Source of the DNA: an uncultured Luteimonas sp.
GTDB taxonomy: Bacteria; Pseudomonadota; Gammaproteobacteria; Xanthomonadales; Xanthomonadaceae
Assembly: GCA_938008415.1 (NCBI GenBank)
Contig: CALLKI010000026.1
Location: 1-23,693 of the forward strand
Length of the DNA: 23,693 nucleotides
Direction of reading: 5' to 3'
In this document: positions 1 to 9,594 of the stretch, piece by piece
How the letters are laid out: the number at the start of each line of letters is the position of its first letter
How positions within the stretch are numbered: the stretch's first letter is position 1
Program-made: the position numbers and the translations under genes
Notes under the pieces: generated by a model
The model's database searches: none
Told to the model about the DNA's origin: nothing
Seen by the model: the letters and a program-made list of their open reading frames with translations, nothing else

Positions 1-3000
1 ATGCCGGGCACGTCCTGCGGATCCAGCAGCGCAGGCGGCACCAGGGTCTTGATCGCATCGCGCACATGCGGCCCCTGCGGGGCCCAGATGCCATCCACGC
101 CGAACAGGTGGCGGGCGTTGCGAATGCAGTCTCCGACCTGGTAGCGCAGGTCGCTGCCGTCCAGTTCGCTCGGTGACTGGTTGGCCACGATCATCAGCCG
201 GTGCACCTTCCAGCCCATCGGATGGACAGGCGTGAACTGCAGGATGGGCGGATAACGCAATATTGCCAGCCGCACCTCCACCTCATCGCCCGCAATCAAT
301 TCATCGACAACCCCCTCATTGATCAACCCCCTGATTTGCGCAGACAAAGGGCGCCTTTCCCGCGTCATAAACCGGAATGCCTCCAAGTGGGCAATAGCCA
401 GTCGCAACCCCATGCCCCTCAGCGCTCGAATCTCTTCAATCATGGAGGCCTGCGGCCCCCCATGATCACGCCATTCACCGACGAACACCACGTCGTAGGT
501 TCTTGGCAACGCTGACTTATCGATTACGAACCGCCTAGGAGCCGGAAACTTTCTTGGCACATCGAAACCAGGAAGATACGCCGAATCCTCCCCGGAAGAT
601 ATTTTCTCGTGCCAATACGCATAAGCCTCACGATAACTGGACCTAGCCCTGTGCCGCCACCCCGGCTTGAATTCGGAACGAGACAATGAATCCGGCTCCA
701 ATCTGACAATTGCAAGAGGGACCTTCTCCGCAATATTCGATACAGCCGCACCAAAAGCCGCCTCAATGCGGTAGGCGTATTCTGAATCAGCACCTTTTCT
801 CACGCGATCGAAGAATCCGATACGATCCATCACATCCTTCAACCTGAACATCAGTGACGACGCATTTCCTTGGATGTACATGGATCCAGGATTTGCAATC
901 ACAATCTCTGGATCAACACGAATAGAATCACTCCGCGTCGCTATTAGAGAATCGTTTTCCAACAACGGCCGGACCTGCCATTCGATGCGCCGGGGGTGAC
1001 TGAAATCGTCCGAGTCCTGGAAGGTCATGAAGTCGCCGCTGGCCACCTGCATCGCCGTATTCCGCGCCGCATAGGTGCCCTGGTTGATCTCGTGCCGGAC
1101 CACCCTGACACGCGGATCCAGCCGCTGACAAGCCTCGAGCACCTCCTCGTGGCCTGCCGGCGAGGCGTCATCGACGACGATGATCTCCAGGTTCTGCCAG
1201 CTCTGCGCCAGCAGGGACCGTACCGCGGTCAACAGGTTGATCCCCGGCTTCCATGCCGAGACGACGACCGTCACCTTCGCGGCACTGGAATCCACCGGCG
1301 GCACGCTTGCGCAGAGGCGGTCGAACCTCACGCCGGGCCCATCCATGAGCGACAGCGGCTCCAGCCCGTGCCTCTCGAATTCCCTGTTGAAGGCTTCCAG
1401 CCATCGACTTTCGTCCCGTCCCCCCAGGGCTGGATTCAACAGATCAATCCTGATCCGGCGCCTGTCAGTAGCAGTTAACGCGAGATTTGCGGCGAAGAGC
1501 CTGGCGATGGAAGCACGGCGCATGCGGATAGCGGTGTCTATGAACACCGCGGACATCTGCTTGTTGAAAACCTTGCCGCCGTGGATGTCGAACATGGCCA
1601 TGGCGAGCGAGAGGGCATTGTCCTGATCGTCCGGCAGCCAGGTCTGCAATGCCAGCGTGCGCGCAAGGCGCAGTGTCCACGATGGATCCAGTTCGGCCAG
1701 CTGCGCCATGACCAGGTGGCGCCGATGCGGACTGCGGTAGGACTCCGCCAGGTGCATGACCCCCTGCAACGAGAGCCTGCCGCGGGACACCGCATACGCC
1801 AGCAGCTCGCGTCCGTTGACCGAGGCCGTCCGCCGGATGGTGTCGTCAAGGCACGTGGAATCCTTCCGGGCCAGGGCCCGGTCCAGATACTGTTGGAAGA
1901 TGTTCCCAGCGCCTCTTTTTTCTGTCCCGTCCGTCGCCCGGGATTCCTTATCCCCGCCCCTGCCATCCAGTCCCAGCCATTCGGCGAGGTGTTTCCCGGC
2001 ATACCTGGACTTCAGGTAGTCCAACCCGGACTCGACCTGGCGGCGGAAGGCTTCGGGGTCATTGGCCAACCGCCGGATGACCCCAAGGACTTCCACCTCA
2101 TCGGCCCCGATCACGGCATTGCCGAAGCCGGACGCCAGTTTCTTCGACGTGATGACGACGCAGCCGGAGGCCAGCGCCTGGGCAACGATGCGCTCTGGAA
2201 TCGGGCCGCGCCCGGAATCGAAGTGGACATAGAAATCACACGACGCAAGAAGGGTCGCGTAATTGCCCCATTCGGCCGGGAGCTGTGACCAGTTCCCGGG
2301 CCAGGGATGATTCGCCAGGGCGGATTTCAGCCTGGCCGTGCTTCCAAGGAAACAAACAGCAACTTCATCTGTAGCCGGGTATGCCTGCAGGAGGCGTGTC
2401 GAGGGACGGGGCACCTCGCCCGGCAGGTTTTCCAGCACGCGCCCGATTACCAGCCGGCGTCCATTGAAATTGCGCATCGGCACGCGCCAATGTGCAGGCT
2501 CCACGACCACGGGATACGGCCTGGACGCAAGCCTGCCCACCTGCTCCTTGAGTGCCTCGACCACAGTCCGTCGGGCAGCCCATTCCACCGGGCCCTGTAT
2601 CAAACGGGCCGCTGTCCTTTCACAGGTTTCCGGGCAGTACCACGTCCTCCCACGCGCGTCCTGCATGGGTTCGTCGGCGACGATCACCACGCGCCGGGCA
2701 CGCAACGCGCACTCCAGTCCGTCGGCGAACATCAGCACCTCGGGACTGCGGACGACCACGACGTCCGCCTCCGACTCCTCGCCCGGCACGATTTCGTGCA
2801 CTTCCCCCTTGTGGATCATCGCCTGGAATGGCTGCCACAGGGGCTCGACCTTCCTCAACGCCAGGGCGCGGAAGGAGCGGACATGGACGATGCCCACCTT
2901 CAGCCCCAAGGACAGGCAGGCATGGATCTCGTCGCGAAGCGAAGCCAAACGTGTTTTGTCTCCCCGTGGGCACAGGTCATCCATGAAAACCACGTCGAAC

Positions 3001-4505
3001 CTGCCAACCGGGGTTGCATTGCCAAGGATGCTGCCGGGAGCCGGGAATGACCGCGGAGCATCCGGCCGTTCTTCCAGGCGCAAGCCGCCCCCTGAGGCCG
3101 CCAGTCCATGCCAGTATCCAAAGTTGCGCCGGTATGCCCTCATGGCCTCGTCATTGCGCCATGCAACGGCATCACCAACGGGATCGACCACCCCATCACG
3201 GCGCTTGATGACAACAGGCATGTCCATGTGGCAATGCGCCTTGTCACCGAAGGCGCGCAGCATGCGCTGCAGGTATTCGACCTCGGCCCCGTCACGCACG
3301 GAATCATAGAACCCGATCCGCTCCAGGACCGGCCCGCGCCGGAACACCGTGGAACAGGGGTCTTCCTGCGGCCCGATCGGACCGATCCTGTTGAAGACGA
3401 GATTGACGTCGCAATGCAGGGCTTTGCCAGTCACGCCCACCAGATCCGGGCGTTCAAGCAGGCTCGCGACCTGCATTTCGATGCGCTGCGGATGGGACCA
3501 GCTCTCCGGGTCATGACTGGTGACGAATTCACCGGAAGCAAGGGTAAGCGCAGCGTTCCTTGCGTGGACCTCCGCCGCACCGCCTGGCACTTCAACCAGC
3601 CGGATCCGCGGGTCCATGGCTGCCAGCTCCCGCAGGGCCGGGGCACTGGCGCCCGTCGCATCGGCATCGACCAGCAGGATCTCCAGGTTGCGCCAGGACT
3701 GGGCGAGCAACGAGCCGACGCCCGTACGCAGAGAAGGACCCGCCTGCCGGCACTCCGCGATGACCGACACCAATGGGCCGTCGTTGATGGCATGTGGCGC
3801 TTCCGCATGCAGGCGGTCAAATGGCGCTGCCGCCTGCACCGTGCTCCCCGCCAGCTTCAGTCCAGCCAGCCGGTTGCCAAGCAGCCCGAATAGACGCTGC
3901 TCCCACGTCGTTGCGTCGGAAAACGGGGTCTGGCGCCGTGGATTCAACAGGTCGCAGCTGCGGATGCGAACCTGCAATCCAGTGCCGACAGCCTTGTATG
4001 CTTCGAACAGCCTGTGGGCCAAGCGGTATTCGCCAAGGTCGTAGGCCAGGCTCTGGTAGATGCCCAGGCTCCGGGCGTCGAAATCCGCCAAACCACGCGC
4101 GCGGCGCGCCCATTCGAACAACGCAAGGGCCCGCTCCAGATCCCGACGTTCGCGGCTTGTCCGCGCGGACGCCCGGGCCAGCGCAAGAAAGTCGCCCACG
4201 GAAACGTCACCCGCCCGCAGGCGCCCTGGACTGGAATCGGCCTTCCGGTTGCCGTGACCCAGTGCGCCTGCCAGTTCCTCCAGGACCATGCGCCCGCCTG
4301 TAGCACGCAAGGCCAAAACGTCCAAGGCCCTGCGCGAAGCCGTGCGCAGGGCCAGGATCTCGGCCGCATGGGGATCGGGATGCCGCCTGGTCCATGCGAG
4401 GTAATGCCGGAGCGATTGCCGCAGCAGACCTTCGCCGATCCCGGCCGTCACCCGGGCAGGTCCCTTCCCGGCCATGCCATCCCGCTCAAGACCTTCCATG
4501 CTCAT
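1..4505 (-). CDS. Giant tandem-duplicated glycosyltransferase (GT2 + GT-B-like, x2), 3' end outside window
   Basis: The frame is open without a stop from ATG 4505 to the left edge (1501 codons, incomplete). A second in-frame ATG lies at 4499; a stop at 4532-4530 excludes anything longer. The product looks like a cytoplasmic glycosyltransferase for surface polysaccharide. A unit of about 832 residues is present twice. Each unit has an LLNP-containing lead-in (about residues 186 and 1020), a GT-A/GT2 domain (from about 246 and 1078), and a GT-B-like domain starting with (F/Y)DVVF (503 and 1337). The GT-B part of unit 1 ends in a GT4-like segment with PERIVAQALASGCVVI near 771. The second GT2 has canonical VVDDAS and a DSDD motif at 1164-1167. 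The first has VDADA and DPES (332-335), so its metal-binding site looks lost. It overlaps the upstream methyltransferase gene by 20 bp and is probably cotranscribed. Base composition drops between about 240 and 960. The sugar donor and acceptor cannot be told. Confidence 0.88.
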   Translation of the reverse strand, partial: MSMEGLERDGMAGKGPARVTAGIGEGLLRQSLRHYLAWTRRHPDPHAAEILALRTASRRALDVLALRATGGRMVLEELAGALGHGNRKADSSPGRLRAGDVSVGDFLALARASARTSRERRDLERALALFEWARRARGLADFDARSLGIYQSLAYDLGEYRLAHRLFEAYKAVGTGLQVRIRSCDLLNPRRQTPFSDATTWEQRLFGLLGNRLAGLKLAGSTVQAAAPFDRLHAEAPHAINDGPLVSVIAECRQAGPSLRTGVGSLLAQSWRNLEILLVDADATGASAPALRELAAMDPRIRLVEVPGGAAEVHARNAALTLASGEFVTSHDPESWSHPQRIEMQVASLLERPDLVGVTGKALHCDVNLVFNRIGPIGPQEDPCSTVFRRGPVLERIGFYDSVRDGAEVEYLQRMLRAFGDKAHCHMDMPVVIKRRDGVVDPVGDAVAWRNDEAMRAYRRNFGYWHGLAASGGGLRLEERPDAPRSFPAPGSILGNATPVGRFDVVFMDDLCPRGDKTRLASLRDEIHACLSLGLKVGIVHVRSFRALALRKVEPLWQPFQAMIHKGEVHEIVPGEESEADVVVVRSPEVLMFADGLECALRARRVVIVADEPMQDARGRTWYCPETCERTAARLIQGPVEWAARRTVVEALKEQVGRLASRPYPVVVEPAHWRVPMRNFNGRRLVIGRVLENLPGEVPRPSTRLLQAYPATDEVAVCFLGSTARLKSALANHPWPGNWSQLPAEWGNYATLLASCDFYVHFDSGRGPIPERIVAQALASGCVVITSKKLASGFGNAVIGADEVEVLGVIRRLANDPEAFRRQVESGLDYLKSRYAGKHLAEWLGLDGRGGDKESRATDGTEKRGAGNIFQQYLDRALARKDSTCLDDTIRRTASVNGRELLAYAVSRGRLSLQGVMHLAESYRSPHRRHLVMAQLAELDPSWTLRLARTLALQTWLPDDQDNALSLAMAMFDIHGGKVFNKQMSAVFIDTAIRMRRASIARLFAANLALTATDRRRIRIDLLNPALGGRDESRWLEAFNREFERHGLEPLSLMDGPGVRFDRLCASVPPVDSSAAKVTVVVSAWKPGINLLTAVRSLLAQSWQNLEIIVVDDASPAGHEEVLEACQRLDPRVRVVRHEINQGTYAARNTAMQVASGDFMTFQDSDDFSHPRRIEWQVRPLLENDSLIATRSDSIRVDPEIVIANPGSMYIQGNASSLMFRLKDVMDRIGFFDRVRKGADSEYAYRIEAAFGAAVSNIAEKVPLAIVRLEPDSLSRSEFKPGWRHRARSSYREAYAYWHEKISSGEDSAYLPGFDVPRKFPAPRRFVIDKSALPRTYDVVFVGEWRDHGGPQASMIEEIRALRGMGLRLAIAHLEAFRFMTRERRPLSAQIRGLINEGVVDELIAGDEVEVRLAILRYPPILQFTPVHPMGWKVHRLMIVANQSPSELDGSDLRYQVGDCIRNARHLFGVDGIWAPQGPHVRDAIKTLVPPALLDPQDVPG

Positions 4506-6369
4506 CGGATGAAACAGCTCCCCACTCCATCAATACGGTCCTGTCTCCGATGGCCACCGGTTTGCCCAGTTTCGGGTATGCCTCAAGCCACGAATCCAGG
4601 ATCTCTTTTTCGTCCTTGCGATTGATGTCATCGAACACGACGACGCAGCCATTGGAGAGACTGCTCCCAAGGGCCGGAAGCGCCGGATAGCGGGCGCGCG
4701 GCCCGGTGGCCTTGGGTGGCCCATCAACCAGGAGCATGTCGATCCCGGACAGGTCGCGCCAGGCCTCCTTGCAATACCAGGGAAACACCTGGCCATCGAA
4801 CTCGATGTCTTCCAATGGAGCCAGCCGCACGTCGGCTACGTCCAGCAGCCCGTGCCGGCGCAGGTCGTCCCGTGTTTGCTCCGCGAACTTTTCCTTGTGC
4901 TCCAGCGCGACCACCTTGCCGCCGAATTCGCGGGCGGCATAGGCCAGCCAGACCGTGGAAACACCACTCCCGCATTCCACGATGGTCCGCGGCCGATGCT
5001 CCAGGACAGCCTCGATCAGCCTTTCCAACGAGACGGCATCGAGTGCCCAGCCGCTCATCATCGGCAGTGATGCCGGGGGAGAGAACCGCTGCTGCAGCCG
5101 GTTCATGGCATTGATGTCGTTCAGCAGCGGGAACCGCAGATCCCCATTGTCGATGGCGTGGGTCACCTTGTCGATCTTCGCTGCCAGCCGGGCCTCGATG
5201 TTCCGGTCGATTTTTTCCAGGAGCCCCTGCATGGCTTCGCTGCGCGCCGACACCACCTCCCTGGCCGTCTTCAACTCGGACAGGGCCCGCTTCACATGCT
5301 GGTCGACACTTCCCGACTGGCGGCTGATTTCGGCCAGCATGTCCGCCACCTGGTCGAGGGATTGCCTGAACCGCTCGATGGCCTGGACAGTCTGGCCGGT
5401 GCCTTCTTCCTGGGACGCCAGCCTGTCCTCGACGCTGCCAAGCAGATCGGCCATCTGGCCACCCTGGCGGAGAAGCTCCGCCAGTTGTTCCAGCAGCCAT
5501 TTTTCAAGCTGCGCGTGCCGGGAAACCGCCTTCTGCTCGTTCTGATCCACGGCTTCCTGCAGGCTGCGATCCAATTTCGCCAAAGTGCGGGACAACCCTT
5601 CTTCCTGCCCAGCCAAACGCATGTTCAACGCCGGCAGTGTTTCGTCGAGGGATCGGGAAAGCACACCCATATCCGCTTGGAGCCTGTCAATCCGCTGTTG
5701 CACCTGCGCCAGCTGGTCCTTTGCCTTCGAAACAGCCTCCCCGATGGATTCCTGTGATTGGGCATGCTCCCGGTATGCGCCGAGCAGCAATTCCCGATAA
5801 CCAGGCAATCCCCACCGCACGAGGTCTTCAGCCAGACGTTGCTGGGCACGGGACAGGTGGTTCACGCTGTCCTCCAGCCGTCCCTGCATGCCGGACAGCC
5901 GGTCCAGGCCATCCTTCAGCCGCATCTGCTCTTCGGCCAGCTGGGCATGCTCCCGGTATGCGCCGAGCAGCAATTCCCGATAACCAGGCAATCCCCACCG
6001 CACGAGGTCTCCAGCCAGACGTTGCTGGGCACGGGACAGGTGGTTCACGCTGTCCTCCAGCCGTCCCTGCCTGCCGGACAGCCGGTCCAGGCCATCCTTC
6101 AGCCGCATCTGCTCTTCGGCCAGCAGGGACAGCCCCTGCCCGGTCGCCCGATGCAGGACGATCAGGTAGCCCACGCGCCGGAACACCAGGAGCAACAGGA
6201 GGGCAAATGCGCCACCACCAGTGGCCACGGCTCCAGCCACAAGCCATTTCGATTCGAGCCAGAGGCCAAGCAACAGCATGGCCGCACAGGCAGCTCCCGT
6301 AACAAAAACCGCCACCCTCTTGCCCCATGGGTTGGACGACAACCACGTCACCCTTCTCTGCGGACTCAT
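4486..6369 (-). CDS. Membrane-anchored coiled-coil protein with C-terminal SAM-dependent methyltransferase
   Basis: This is a 627-residue protein. Two adjacent hydrophobic segments (about 19-40 and 42-63) should anchor it in the inner membrane. Residues about 80-405 are rich in heptad-like Leu/Glu/Gln/Arg and predict a long coiled coil. Within it a 61-residue unit is repeated almost exactly (83-143 and 144-204). Residues about 440-620 form a class I methyltransferase: TIVECGSGVSTVW (SAM-binding motif I, 462-474), VVALEHKEK (acidic motif II), MLLVDGPP (545-552) and VVVFDDINR (576-584), similar to the Methyltransf_24/FkbM-like group. The 3' end overlaps the glycosyltransferase start, so the two are likely translated together. 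By analogy with WbdD it may cap and measure a polysaccharide. That role is inference, and the acceptor is unknown. AAGG about 12 nt upstream supports ATG 6369. Confidence 0.85.
   Translation of the reverse strand: MSPQRRVTWLSSNPWGKRVAVFVTGAACAAMLLLGLWLESKWLVAGAVATGGGAFALLLLLVFRRVGYLIVLHRATGQGLSLLAEEQMRLKDGLDRLSGRQGRLEDSVNHLSRAQQRLAGDLVRWGLPGYRELLLGAYREHAQLAEEQMRLKDGLDRLSGMQGRLEDSVNHLSRAQQRLAEDLVRWGLPGYRELLLGAYREHAQSQESIGEAVSKAKDQLAQVQQRIDRLQADMGVLSRSLDETLPALNMRLAGQEEGLSRTLAKLDRSLQEAVDQNEQKAVSRHAQLEKWLLEQLAELLRQGGQMADLLGSVEDRLASQEEGTGQTVQAIERFRQSLDQVADMLAEISRQSGSVDQHVKRALSELKTAREVVSARSEAMQGLLEKIDRNIEARLAAKIDKVTHAIDNGDLRFPLLNDINAMNRLQQRFSPPASLPMMSGWALDAVSLERLIEAVLEHRPRTIVECGSGVSTVWLAYAAREFGGKVVALEHKEKFAEQTRDDLRRHGLLDVADVRLAPLEDIEFDGQVFPWYCKEAWRDLSGIDMLLVDGPPKATGPRARYPALPALGSSLSNGCVVVFDDINRKDEKEILDSWLEAYPKLGKPVAIGDRTVLMEWGAVSSDEHGRS
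5760..6123. repeat. Two-copy 183-bp tandem direct repeat inside the coiled-coil gene
   Basis: Bases 5760-5942 are repeated at 5943-6123 with only a handful of mismatches (for example ATGCCGGAC against CTGCCGGAC, and GGTCTTCAG against GGTCTCCAG). The period is 183 bp, exactly 61 codons, so the frame is kept. The near identity indicates a recent duplication or continuing homogenisation. Confidence 0.95.
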
Positions 6370-6579
6370 GATCCAACCTTCGCCTTATCCGGAAGAAAAC
6401 CGCCTGCCATGATCATCGGCTGTTTCGTCCCGGAGCCGGCCGGGTAGTACGCCATACCTTCACGTTAACGGACGTCGGCATGCACCCGGCAGCCTCCGCC
6501 ACGCCTCCGAAAAACAAGTGAAAAAAACAATGCCGTGTTATTGGAAGATCCGGTTGCGTCTGCACGTCAAACGACATGC
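6370..6579. other. Intergenic region between metB and the polysaccharide genes
   Basis: This 210-bp gap is visibly richer in A+T than its flanks, notably around 6510-6545. It should carry the promoter for the minus-strand methyltransferase/glycosyltransferase pair. A TTGACG box is present (minus strand, 6570-6565), but I find no convincing -10 box at the right spacing. I see no terminator hairpin after metB, so read-through from metB into the polysaccharide genes is possible. Confidence 0.4.
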
Positions 6580-7770
6580 CTACGCACCCTCCCGCAGGGC
6601 CCCGTCCAGGTCCGCGCGCAGGTCATCCACGTCCTCCACACCCACGCTCAGCCTGACCAGGCTGTCGGTGATGCCCAGCCGCTGGCGCTTCTCCGGCGGG
6701 ACCGAGGCGTGGGTCATGATCGCAGGGTGGTTGACCAGGCTTTCGACGCCGCCCAGCGATTCGGCCAGGGTGAAGATCCGGGTGCGTTCACAGAACCGCT
6801 TCGCCGCCTCGGGGCCACCCCTGAGTGTGAAGGAGATGATGCCGCCGAAGCCGGACATCTGGCTGCGGGCCAGCTCGTGCTGCGGGTGCGACGGCAGGCC
6901 CGGATAGATCACCTGCTCCACGGCTGGGTGGCCTTCGAGGAATTCCGCCAGTGCCTGCGCGTTTTCGCAGTGCGCGCGCATGCGCAGGTGCAGCGTCTTC
7001 AGGCCACGCAGGCCGAGGAAGCTGTCGAACGGCCCCTGCACGGCGCCGCATGAGTTCTGCAGGAAGGCCATGCGTTCGGCCAGTTCGGCGTTGTCGCCGA
7101 CCACCACCATGCCGCCGACCATGTCGGAATGCCCGTTGAGGTACTTGGTGGCCGAATGCACGACGATGTCGGCGCCCAGCTCGAGCGGGCGCTGCAGGAT
7201 CGGCGAGGCGAAGGTGTTGTCCACCACGACCAGCAGCCCGTGCCCATGGGCGATCTCGGTGATCGCGCGGATGTCCACGATCTTGAGCATCGGGTTGGTC
7301 GGGGTCTCGATCCAGACCAGCCGGGTCTTTGGCGTGATCGCGGCCTCGAAGGCCGCCGGGTCGGTCAGGTCGACGAAGCTGAAGTCCAGGCCCGCGCTGC
7401 GCCGGCGTATCCGCTCGAACAGGCGGAAGCTGCCGCCGTACAGGTCGTCCATCGCGATGACGTGGTCGCCGCTGTCGAGCAGCTCCAGCAGCGTCGCGGT
7501 CGCGGCCATGCCGGAGGCGAAGGCGAAGCCGCGGCTGCCGCCCTCGAGCCCGGCCACGCCCCGCTCCCAGGCGAAGCGGGTCGGGTTATGCGTGCGCGAG
7601 TATTCGAAGCCCTGGTGAACGCCCGGGCTGGACTGGGCGTAGGTGGAGGTGGCGTAGATGGGCGGCATGACCGCGCCGGTGCCGGGGTCGGGCGACTGTC
7701 CGGCGTGGATCGCCTTGGTGCCCACCCCCCAGGACGGGCTGTCGCCGCTGTCCCTGCGGTCCCTCGTCAT
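6580..7770 (-). CDS. metB: Cystathionine gamma-synthase/gamma-lyase family PLP enzyme
   Basis: This 396-residue protein belongs to the Cys/Met metabolism PLP-dependent family. It shows YSRTHNPTR (58-66, phosphate binding from the neighbouring subunit), a conserved VVVDNTFASP segment (181-190), and SATKYLNGHSD with the PLP Schiff-base lysine at 209. Family length is normal (about 380-400). It either joins O-succinylhomoserine (or an acyl relative) with cysteine to make cystathionine, or cleaves cystathionine to cysteine. Sequence alone does not separate MetB from a gamma-lyase. It lies 69 bp downstream of cbs on the same strand; that pairing slightly favours reverse transsulfuration (homocysteine to cysteine). 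In Xanthomonas this gene is the conserved border of the LPS locus. A TAGAAT -10-like box and a palindrome lie just upstream. Confidence 0.9.
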   Translation of the reverse strand: MTRDRRDSGDSPSWGVGTKAIHAGQSPDPGTGAVMPPIYATSTYAQSSPGVHQGFEYSRTHNPTRFAWERGVAGLEGGSRGFAFASGMAATATLLELLDSGDHVIAMDDLYGGSFRLFERIRRRSAGLDFSFVDLTDPAAFEAAITPKTRLVWIETPTNPMLKIVDIRAITEIAHGHGLLVVVDNTFASPILQRPLELGADIVVHSATKYLNGHSDMVGGMVVVGDNAELAERMAFLQNSCGAVQGPFDSFLGLRGLKTLHLRMRAHCENAQALAEFLEGHPAVEQVIYPGLPSHPQHELARSQMSGFGGIISFTLRGGPEAAKRFCERTRIFTLAESLGGVESLVNHPAIMTHASVPPEKRQRLGITDSLVRLSVGVEDVDDLRADLDGALREGA

Positions 7771-7793
7771 CGCTTGGATCCTGTACCAGTCTG

Positions 7794-7809
7794 GAATCGC
7801 CTGATTCTA
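7794..7809 (-). promoter_or_regulatory. Palindrome over a -10-like box upstream of metB
   Basis: The inverted repeat GAATC-GCCT-GATTC (7794-7807) overlaps a minus-strand TAGAAT (7809-7804), 24 bp before the metB start. An operator overlapping the -10 box would fit repressor or LysR-type control of a sulfur gene. No good -35 is visible at 17 bp, so this is tentative. Confidence 0.3.
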
Positions 7810-7839
7810 CTATGCACCCGCGCCCCCGATGCCAAGGAC

Positions 7840-9216
<1,377 letters not shown>

Positions 9217-9255
9217 GCGCTTGCGGCTGCTCCCGCCAGGAATGGGACAGCCGCG

Positions 9256-9264
9256 ATTATGGCA
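9256..9264 (-). promoter_or_regulatory. Extended -10 promoter element for cbs
   Basis: On the minus strand TGC-CATAAT (9264-9256) matches an extended -10 element. It predicts transcription starting near 9249 and a leader of about 33 nt before ATG 9216. No -35 box is evident, as is usual for extended -10 promoters. Confidence 0.4.
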
Positions 9265-9360
9265 TCCGCCGCGCGACCGGCCCCTCCCGGGCCGGCGGGA
9301 TTGCTCGCAGGCGACGGCGACAGACGAGGATGCCACCGCCGCCCGCGGCCAGGAAAGTCG

Positions 9361-9579
9361 TCAATTCTTCAGGGCGTCGTACATCCGGACGAGGCGATCC
9401 TTGGCAGCCAGTTTCTCACGCTTCATCTGCGCGAGGGTGACGTCGTCGATCGGCAGCACCCCCAGTTCGGCATCCATGACCTTCTTGTCCAGTTCCTGGT
9501 GGTGCAGGTACAGCCGCCGGAACTCCGGGTTGCCCTTCATCAGCGCCTCGATTTCGGCCTGGGACTGCCCTTCGAACAT
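9361..9579 (-). CDS. YdcH/DUF465 family small protein
   Basis: This is a 72-residue cytoplasmic protein with the helical-hairpin pattern of the DUF465/YdcH family: N-terminal NPEFRRLYLHHQELDKKV, then a loop, then LAQMKREKLAAKDRL. The biochemical role of the family is not established. The start at ATG 9579 is set by a near-perfect Shine-Dalgarno sequence, AGGAGGTT (9590-9583). The reading frame stays open upstream to 9918, but the extra residues do not resemble the family. A terminator-like hairpin lies 23 bp upstream of the start. It is followed by cbs after 144 bp, and the cbs promoter is probably separate. Confidence 0.88.
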   Translation of the reverse strand: MFEGQSQAEIEALMKGNPEFRRLYLHHQELDKKVMDAELGVLPIDDVTLAQMKREKLAAKDRLVRMYDALKN

Positions 9580-9582
9580 GGG

Positions 9583-9590
9583 AACCTCCT
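9583..9590 (-). promoter_or_regulatory. Strong ribosome binding site deciding the ydcH-like start
   Basis: AGGAGGTT on the minus strand sits 3 nt before ATG 9579 (core-to-start spacing about 5-7 nt). It is one of the best Shine-Dalgarno matches in the window. It favours the 72-residue product over the longer in-frame ORF. Confidence 0.8.
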
Positions 9591-9594
9591 CGTG

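Noticed and set aside
1581..3893. Plus-strand frames of 235-323 codons (for example 1581-2288, 2307-3050, 2338-3309, 3108-3893)
   Set aside because: All are opposite the continuous minus-strand glycosyltransferase frame, which carries readable GT motifs. The plus frames do not.
1..4505. Suspicion that the glycosyltransferase is broken by frameshifts, because only short closed minus-strand frames appear
   Set aside because: Reading codon by codon from 4505 to position 1 gives no stop and consistent motifs. The gene simply runs off the window edge.
6370..6579. SAM riboswitch or terminator near metB
   Set aside because: No conserved SAM-riboswitch core or paired stems could be seen, and the region is downstream of metB, not upstream.
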